DNA from: Theristus sp. LFF4_11
Taxonomy: Eukaryota > Nematoda > Chromadorea > Monhysterida > Xyalidae
NCBI GenBank assembly: GCA_030248135.1
Contig: JASANC010002702.1
Span: 25,603 to 89,602 of the forward strand
Direction: 5' to 3'
DNA length: 64,000 bases
Part shown: positions 60,311 to 64,000 of the stretch, piece by piece
Numbering within the stretch: position 1 is the stretch's first letter
Layout: each line of letters starts with the position of its first letter
Translations under genes and position numbers: made by a program
The notes under the pieces: model-generated
The model's database searches: none
Seen by the model: the letters and a program-made list of their open reading frames with translations, nothing else
Told to the model about the DNA's origin: nothing

Positions 60311-61074
60311 CAGTCTATCTCGCTAATATATGCAACTCGCTGATTGGTCGGCTCCTCACGCTCCCGCACCCTTGGGAACGGGATTCAGAAAAAATCATGT
60401 TTTTCATTGTTCAACGGTTTGTTTTCATTTATTTCATGCCGAAAAAACATTCTAAATAAAAAACTACCAAATTCCAAAAATTTGCATTGGTCACAATGTC
60501 AAAAAATGTCTTTTTTTGGTTGATTGACTGCGACGACGTCGTCTATGGTTTTTGGTTTAGTTTTTGCCTTTAGGCATGAAAAGAGCGTGCCGCCGCTGGC
60601 CGCTACTGTGTGTCCGAAGCACAGAGAAGAAGAACGCAGCAGGTGACAGTATTTATTGACAATGTGAACAATCTTTGAACAACAATGAATGGACATGGCG
60701 CACCCAATGAATCAATTGTTAAAAGCGGGAAGAAAACCGTCGAAATCGTTGGAAGCAAGTTTTGTTATTTTGTTTGTTTGTTTTAAATTTGTTTTGAACA
60801 CGCAGCAGCGGCCAGCGGTACGTTTGAAAGCAAAAATTCTCGACGACGTCGTCGCCGTCAATCAACCAAAAAAAACTTCAGTTTACTAATTTTTTACCAA
60901 TTCAAACGTTTGGAATTTTGTAGTTTTTGATTTAGATTTTTTTCGGCATGAAAAAAATGAAAACAAACCGCTGAACAACAAAAAAACATGATATTTTCCG
61001 AATCCCGTTCCCAGGGGTGCGGAGCGTGAGGAGCCGACCAATCAGCGAGTTGCATATATTAGCGAGATAGACTG
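60311..61074. mobile_element. Foldback element, family member 2, Tc1/mariner-like TA insertion
   Basis: It begins CAGTCTATCTCGCTAATATA and ends TATATTAGCGAGATAGACTG, with TA immediately outside on each side, as expected for a TA target duplication. The arms run about 230 bp with small gaps and include CTGATTGGTCGGCTCCTCAC and an inner GACGACGTCGTC palindrome. The centre (about 60545-60835) has no transposase. It shares GATTGGTCGGC and GACGACGTCGTC with the 51234-52006 element. Confidence 0.8.
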
Positions 61075-61337
61075 TAGCTAAAACGCTAAAAAGCTATAAA
61101 AAACAGCAAAATAATGCTAAAAATACACTAAAAATCAAGTATAAACGCGTATTTTATCTAAAATTAGCAAAATTTTCAAGAATTACGAGCAAAAATGGTC
61201 AATTTTGGTCAAAAATTGACTCATTTTATGTCTTCGAAGACAAAATTTTTTAGATAGACAGCTGGCTGAGAATTTTTTTAGATAGATAATAGCTGAGCCA
61301 AAAAAACCTGTCTGATAGAGATAGATTCGAAAATTTT
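61075..61337. repeat. AT-rich sequence with AGATAG/AGCTG repeats
   Basis: Several degenerate copies of a unit around TAGATAGACAGCTGGCTGAG and GAATTTTTTTAGATAGA occur near 61245-61335, with related words at 59147-59195. This looks like a diverged tandem or dispersed repeat. No coding segment is seen. Confidence 0.5.
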
Positions 61338-61530
61338 TGGGGGGGGCCGGCCCCCCACAGGCCCCCCCCCCTAGAACAACTAGGGGGGGGGGGGCACCGT
61401 GCCACCCCCCTAAAACCGGGCACCCCCCCCCCCATCGGACCCCCCCCCTCGAAAATTTGGCCGACCCCCCCCCCCCCCCACACCCCCATGAAATTTTGTC
61501 TGGCGGAGACCCCCCCCCCCCAAAATTTTC
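61338..61530. repeat. G/C homopolymer-rich repeat
   Basis: Runs of up to about fifteen C or G are joined by GGCCGGCCCCCCACAGGCCC, CTAGAACAACTAGG and GGCACCGTGCCAC. The same words occur at 56902-57244. Lengths of individual runs may be sequencing or assembly estimates. Confidence 0.75.
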
Positions 61531-61538
61531 CGTACACC

Positions 61539-63210
61539 AAGGCTGTCACACGAAATTCCACTTTTTTTTCAGAAATTTTTGATTTTCAAATTTATATAAG
61601 GAGACCTTATATGCAAGACTTTACGGTATTTCTCTTTCCTTTCTTTAGAAATTGCAAATATCGTGCAGGAAAATTGTTGGTGGTCTAATCGATAGCAGTC
61701 GGATCGATAGCACCGCGTTCGATCAGTTCGGTCGGTAGCAGCTCAATCAATAGCAGCCCGGTCGATAGCAGCTAGGTTGATAGCGGCTAGTAGTTAGCAG
61801 CCCGTTCGATAGCAGCCCGGTCAATAGCAGCCTGGTCAATAGAAGCCCGGTCGACAGCCACCCGGACGTGAAATGTTGCGTCACTGTGATGCAATGATTT
61901 TACAACTGAACAACTTTAAAAATGTGTTTGTGCGCATTTATTAAAAAACAAATTTTTAGCACACTTATCACATTGGCTGTTTTCCATGGTCACAGCGCAA
62001 AAGCAGTGCAGCAAGTTTACAATTACCACCATTGATGAAAATGACATCCGTAGTCAAGTTCGACGCCAGTTGGTGCAAAACCACACGATTCTTTTGTTAT
62101 AAACCCTCTAGAACCGCCATTTTTGTCCAGAAAATTAAAAAAAATCAACAAACACAAAATGAAAGGAAATCATGCGAGGGGGATGTTTTGTATGTGGCAT
62201 GCATGCACACCATTTTAAAAATTTTGAAAACCAGACCCGCTGCTCTGCCGTCCACTTAACCATGATGGCAGCAACGACTGAAAATGGAATTGCATTTTTC
62301 ACTGCAGAACACGAGTTTTTTTTGTGAAAAAACAATTCTCTTTATGTTTTACTGACCAATATTTTTAAAAGAAAAAAACTCGCCCGTGAGCCAAGAAGCC
62401 CGCCCCGCGCCCACCCCTACACCAGTTCCGATATAATTTTCAAAGGAAAACCATTTCTATCGCCGCACATACTTCGGCACAATGAACAATGACGACGAAA
62501 CGAAAATAGGCAGACGTAGACGACGCAGTATGTTTAATAATGTTGCTCGGAACGTGAAAAAAACGTCTTTTTAACATTTAATTGTTGTGGTGGACAATAA
62601 TATAACAGTGTTGCCCACTCCAACACTAGAGGGTTTATAACAAAAGAATTGTGTGGTTTTGCACCAACTGGCGTCGAACTTGACTACGGATGTCATTTTC
62701 ATCAATGGTGGTAATTGTAAACTTGCTGCACTGCTTTTGCGCTGTGACCATGGAAAACAGCCAATGTGATAAGTGTGCTAAAAATTTGTTTTTTAATAAA
62801 TGCGCACAAACACATTTTTAAAGTTGTTCAGTTGTAAAATCATTGCATCACAGTGACGCAACATTTCACGTCCGGGTGGCTGTCGACCGGGGTTCAATTG
62901 ACCAGGCTGCTATTGACCGGGCTGCTATCGAACGGGCTGCTAACTACTAGCCGCTATCAACCTAGCTGCTATCGACCGGGCTGCTATTGATTGAGCTGCT
63001 ACCGACCGGGCTGATCGAACGCGGTGCTATCGATCCGACTGCTATCGATTAGACCACCAACAATTTTCCGTTCGTGTTTTCCTGCACGATATTTGCAATT
63101 TCTAAAGAAAGGAAAGAGAAATACCGTAAAGTCTTGCATATAAGGTCTCCTTATATAAATTTGAAAATCAAAAATTTCTGAAAAAAAATGGAATTTCGTG
63201 TGACAGCCTT
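61539..63210. mobile_element. Large foldback element with a GATAGCAGCCCGGTC subrepeat array in each arm
   Basis: The left arm (61539-62111) and right arm (62626-63210) are near-identical inverted copies separated by 514 bp. Each arm carries about a dozen degenerate copies of a 15-bp unit, GATAGCAGCCCGGTC (61689-61860 and the inverse near 62875-63050). Each also has a 3' part with CATTGGCTGTTTTCCATGGT. The centre shows no transposase. Arms with tandem subrepeats and no coding region fit a foldback transposon. Each arm's outer part includes part of the small element at 63122-63389. Confidence 0.8.
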
Positions 63211-63389
63211 ATAAGTGGGAGGAGGTCTTAAAAAGCGAACATTAGGAATTCCGGGTTTTATAAACGGGGTAAGATTTCGACCAAGTCAAAATTTTGAATT
63301 TTTTGGTTTCCCGCCGTGTGACACTCCGTTCACTTTTGGGTGGGGGTCTTATAAGTGGGAGGAACCTTATATGCAAGATTTTACGGTAG
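63122..63389. mobile_element. Small MITE with CCGTAAA.TCTTGCATATAAGG termini
   Basis: It begins TACCGTAAAGTCTTGCATAT and ends CTTATATGCAAGATTTTACGGTA, 24-bp imperfect inverted ends with TA at both borders. Inside are two further GTCTTATAAGTGGGAGGA-type words. A partial copy of the left end occurs inverted at about 61590-61627 in the other foldback arm. No coding capacity is seen. Confidence 0.65.
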
Positions 63390-64000
63390 CTAAGCTACGG
63401 AATGACCGAGTAAACATGGCAGCTTTTTCAGGGTGCAAGGAGCGCGCGAAATTTGAATTAAAGGAAAAAGACGTTCAGAAACCCAATTGTGTGCCAAATT
63501 TGAGACGTTTTTTTCAACCAATGGATTCTTCGTGCTATTCTGTTTATTTTTTTCTCCCTTGCACGCATGATCAGGAATTATGTTGGCATTTCTGAAAAAG
63601 AGAACTCCTAGTCTGCGACTGATCCCGCCTTGACTGACTGCCTTATTTATTCGGTCATACTATACTGCTGTCCCAACGCTATACATGTGCGAAAACGAAG
63701 GTTCACATTGCTTGTTACGGTGTGACTAATAGCGTCGACAGCGCTTTAGGTGAAATTTTAACACAACAAATCGCAACTACGTTTCTTGTTCGGCTTTTTA
63801 AAAGTTTCAGCTAAAAACATGTTCTTTCAGTTCTGAATATATGTAATGTGCATTGTTGCACAATACCCTAGCGGATGGATCAGACCTTCACTGTGCACGT
63901 GCTGTCCACGCGCCGCGCTCCGGCCTGATCATTAGTTGACCACAGAACACGGGTGAGCACGGAGGCTGACCGTTTAACGTTGGACGCCAGCTGTGATTTG
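63390..64000 (+). other. Upstream edge of window with an unrecognised 59-codon frame
   Basis: A plus-strand frame at 63416-63595 starts in a good context (AAACATGGC) and reads MAAFSGCKERAKFELKEKDV, then PNCVPNLRRFFQPMD and a stop. It has plausible coding composition but no recognised domain and could be a transposon remnant. A half-terminus of the 18344/23346 MITE family lies at about 63604. Nothing else is seen up to the window edge. Confidence 0.25.

Noticed and set aside
61689..61860. CRISPR-like array of GATAGCAGCCCGGTC
   Set aside because: Units are adjacent and degenerate with no spacers, the genome is eukaryotic, and the array is mirrored in the other arm of a foldback element.

Overview
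This window is eukaryotic DNA dominated by one large, intron-rich gene on the minus strand. The gene is the Meis/Homothorax (unc-62) TALE homeobox gene of a nematode. I identify it by an exon chain that carries the Meis N-terminal domain, a TALE homeodomain and a low-complexity C-terminus. The nematode assignment rests on traits I recall from C. elegans UNC-62: YVPNP-type and DERxSSS motifs in the Meis domain, a GRSP..NV.KNRRR segment just after the homeodomain, and a second alternative homeodomain exon reading VPKVFSKEAITK. Introns reach about 8 kb, so this is a nematode with expanded introns rather than a compact Caenorhabditis-like genome. The species cannot be named from the sequence.

Layout from high to low coordinate, in the direction of transcription. 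61.3-64 kb: foldback and MITE-like repeats. 55.6-61.1 kb: a nest of hAT-like non-autonomous transposons, G/C homopolymers and a Tc1-like foldback element. Two hAT-like copies are complete with perfect 8-bp target duplications. 53.66-55.48 kb: three candidate 5' coding exons, all phase 0 and less certain. 45.5-30.7 kb: exons for the N-terminal region and the bipartite Meis domain. 24.1-23.55 kb: a long Ser/Asn/His/Gln-rich linker exon. 18.2 kb and 15.5 kb: two alternative exons for the first half of the homeodomain. 11.5 kb and 5.5 kb: the rest of the homeodomain and its basic tail. 4.95 kb and 4.5 kb: the C-terminal exons, with a TGA at 4345-4347. 0-4.3 kb: downstream flank, with one foldback element at 1.4-2.5 kb.

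All splice phases agree along the chain. From the 45530 exon to the stop the model gives 728 codons with the short canonical homeodomain exon, or 738 with the alternative one. The three candidate 5' exons would add 99 codons. The two alternative homeodomain exons (131 or 152 nt, and 161 nt) are each 2 modulo 3. Using both or neither shifts the frame, and using both puts a stop at the end of the second, so only mutually exclusive use gives full-length protein. This is the most interesting feature of the window. Several young-looking short repeats lie beside splice sites of this gene and may affect that choice.

I found no second convincing protein-coding gene, no intact tRNA or rRNA gene and no CRISPR array. 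Most other open frames are short chance frames in introns or repeats.
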